Below, piece after piece: positions 63,247 to 64,000 of a DNA stretch of 64,000 nucleotides (position 1 is the first letter of the stretch; each line of letters starts with the position of its first letter). Origin of the DNA: CAVOOW01 sp963697675 (GTDB lineage Bacteria; Actinomycetota; Actinomycetes; JACCUZ01); NCBI GenBank assembly GCA_963697675.1, contig CAVOOW010000009.1, positions 62,001 to 126,000 on the forward strand, in the 5' to 3' direction. The notes beneath the pieces are model-generated. The model saw only the letters and a program-made list of their open reading frames with translations. It did no database searches and was not told the DNA's origin. The translations under genes were made by a program, and so were the position numbers.

Positions 63247-64000
63247 TCAACGAGACGCCCGCAACTGCGGCATGACGGTGGTCGCTGCCTCCTCGAACAC
63301 CGCGGCCTCGCCGGGAGCATCGCGCCAGTTTTGCGGCCAGTACAGGACGAACTCGTCGATGCCGACCTCGGCGAAGCGTCCGACCATGTCGGTGAAGTAC
63401 TCCACTGACTGCCACGGGGTGAGTGGCGGGAAGCAGACCAGGGAGTGCCGGATCGTGGTCGGGTCGCGCCCAGCATCGGCGCACAGGTCGTCGAATCGGT
63501 GGCTGCGATCGGCGGTGACTGAGTAGAAGTCCTGCTCGGTCTCCACGCCATAGCCGCCCCACGAGCTCCAGCCGTCACCGTGCTGCGCGGCGATGCGCAA
63601 CATCTTCGGGCCATGGGCCGCGATCGTGATGGGCGGCCGCGGCTGCTGCACAGGCAGCGGCACGGTTTCGGCCTCCTCGCACTGATAGAACCGGCCCTCA
63701 AAGGTCGTGACCTCCTGCCGCAGCAGCAGGTCGACCAGCTCCACGAACTCACCGAACCGGGCGACCCGCTCTGCCGGCGACCAGTCCACGCCGACGGCTT
63801 TCGAACCCGCGGAGGGATCGCCCACGCCCAGAGCCAGCTCGACCCGCCCGCCGCTGAGGTGATCAATCGTGACGGCGGCCTTGGTCAACGTCACTGGATG
63901 GCGAAAGTACATGCTCGTCACGAGTGTCCCCACGCGGATGCGACTGGTCTCCGCCGCCATCAACGTCAACGTCGCCGGACCGTCGAACATCGTGTGCCGC
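63247..64000 (-). CDS. Luciferase-like (LLM class) F420/FMN oxidoreductase, 5' truncated
   Basis: The frame is open to the window edge, so about 40 N-terminal residues are missing. Visible: ETSRIRVGTLVTSMYFRHP, TIDHLSGGRVELALGVG, TFEGRFYQCEEAETVPLPVQ and PITIAAHGPKMLRIAAQHGD, the TIM-barrel motifs of bacterial luciferase-like monooxygenases and F420-dependent reductases common in actinobacteria. The ending DEFVLYWPQNWR is family-typical. Cofactor and substrate unknown; convergent with the FHA operon. Confidence 0.88.
   Translation of the reverse strand, partial: RHTMFDGPATLTLMAAETSRIRVGTLVTSMYFRHPVTLTKAAVTIDHLSGGRVELALGVGDPSAGSKAVGVDWSPAERVARFGEFVELVDLLLRQEVTTFEGRFYQCEEAETVPLPVQQPRPPITIAAHGPKMLRIAAQHGDGWSSWGGYGVETEQDFYSVTADRSHRFDDLCADAGRDPTTIRHSLVCFPPLTPWQSVEYFTDMVGRFAEVGIDEFVLYWPQNWRDAPGEAAVFEEAATTVMPQLRASR

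Noticed and set aside
63219..63272. Short plus-strand gene ending KYFGLPLNETPATAA
   Set aside because: The frame is closed by a stop 40 bases upstream and contains no start codon.

Overview
This is a 64 kb stretch of a high-GC actinobacterial chromosome. The evidence is a mycothiol S-conjugate amidase (mca), frequent GTG/TTG starts, several WhiB-era style actinobacterial families (DUF4307, DUF4245, DUF6542), and a gene order (metB, greA, DUF4307, mca, small membrane protein, yyaL-like, hemolysin III, short-chain cis-prenyltransferase, phoH, fumC, glpX, DUF4245-like, xseB, xseA, ispH, ychF) that follows the Rv1079-Rv1112 interval of Mycobacterium tuberculosis, as I recall it, with insertions. 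A Micrococcales-type genome is my best guess; the genus cannot be read from the sequence. No rRNA, tRNA or CRISPR array was seen.

Layout. 1-18.4 kb is mixed metabolism and transport: a truncated cupin/JmjC-like oxygenase, a sucrase/ferredoxin-like protein, xylulokinase, two MFS exporters, msrA, a dimethylargininase-family enzyme, metB, a GlmL/MutL-type ASKHA protein, a coupled AAA+ ATPase / VWA pair, a FIST-domain sensor and a marR-MFS operon. 18.4-47.05 kb is mostly conserved core: threonine ammonia-lyase, a DrrAB-type ABC exporter, greA to mca, a large GGDEF-EAL protein, the thioredoxin-fold DUF255 protein, cis-prenyltransferase, PIN-PhoH, a transglycosylase-like secreted protein, fumC, glpX, exonuclease VII, ispH, a spermidine-synthase-like protein, rmuC and ychF.

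47.05-53.4 kb is an accessory island starting directly behind ychF. It holds wreckage of mobile DNA (an internally deleted integrase, an Excalibur-domain remnant, and a second integrase scrap fused to a DUF932 remnant) around one intact large secreted protein with CshA-like repeats and a C-terminal OmpA-like domain. 53.4-63.1 kb is a signalling cluster: a predicted pseudokinase, a CPA2 antiporter, two membrane Ser/Thr kinases, and an apparent operon of kinase, flavoprotein, four-helix membrane protein and zinc-ribbon/FHA reader. This cluster is the best candidate for an undescribed system. The window ends in a truncated luciferase-like monooxygenase.

Two features run across the whole window. 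First, dispersed palindromes: a 50-bp family with TGATCATGAAGGATC arms at four places, and a second family built on GCGACCTTC at two places, all at gene ends. Second, three otherwise healthy genes (xylulokinase, FIST protein, DUF6542 protein) each carry a single extra base, two of them in G/C runs; these may be sequence errors rather than true pseudogenes.
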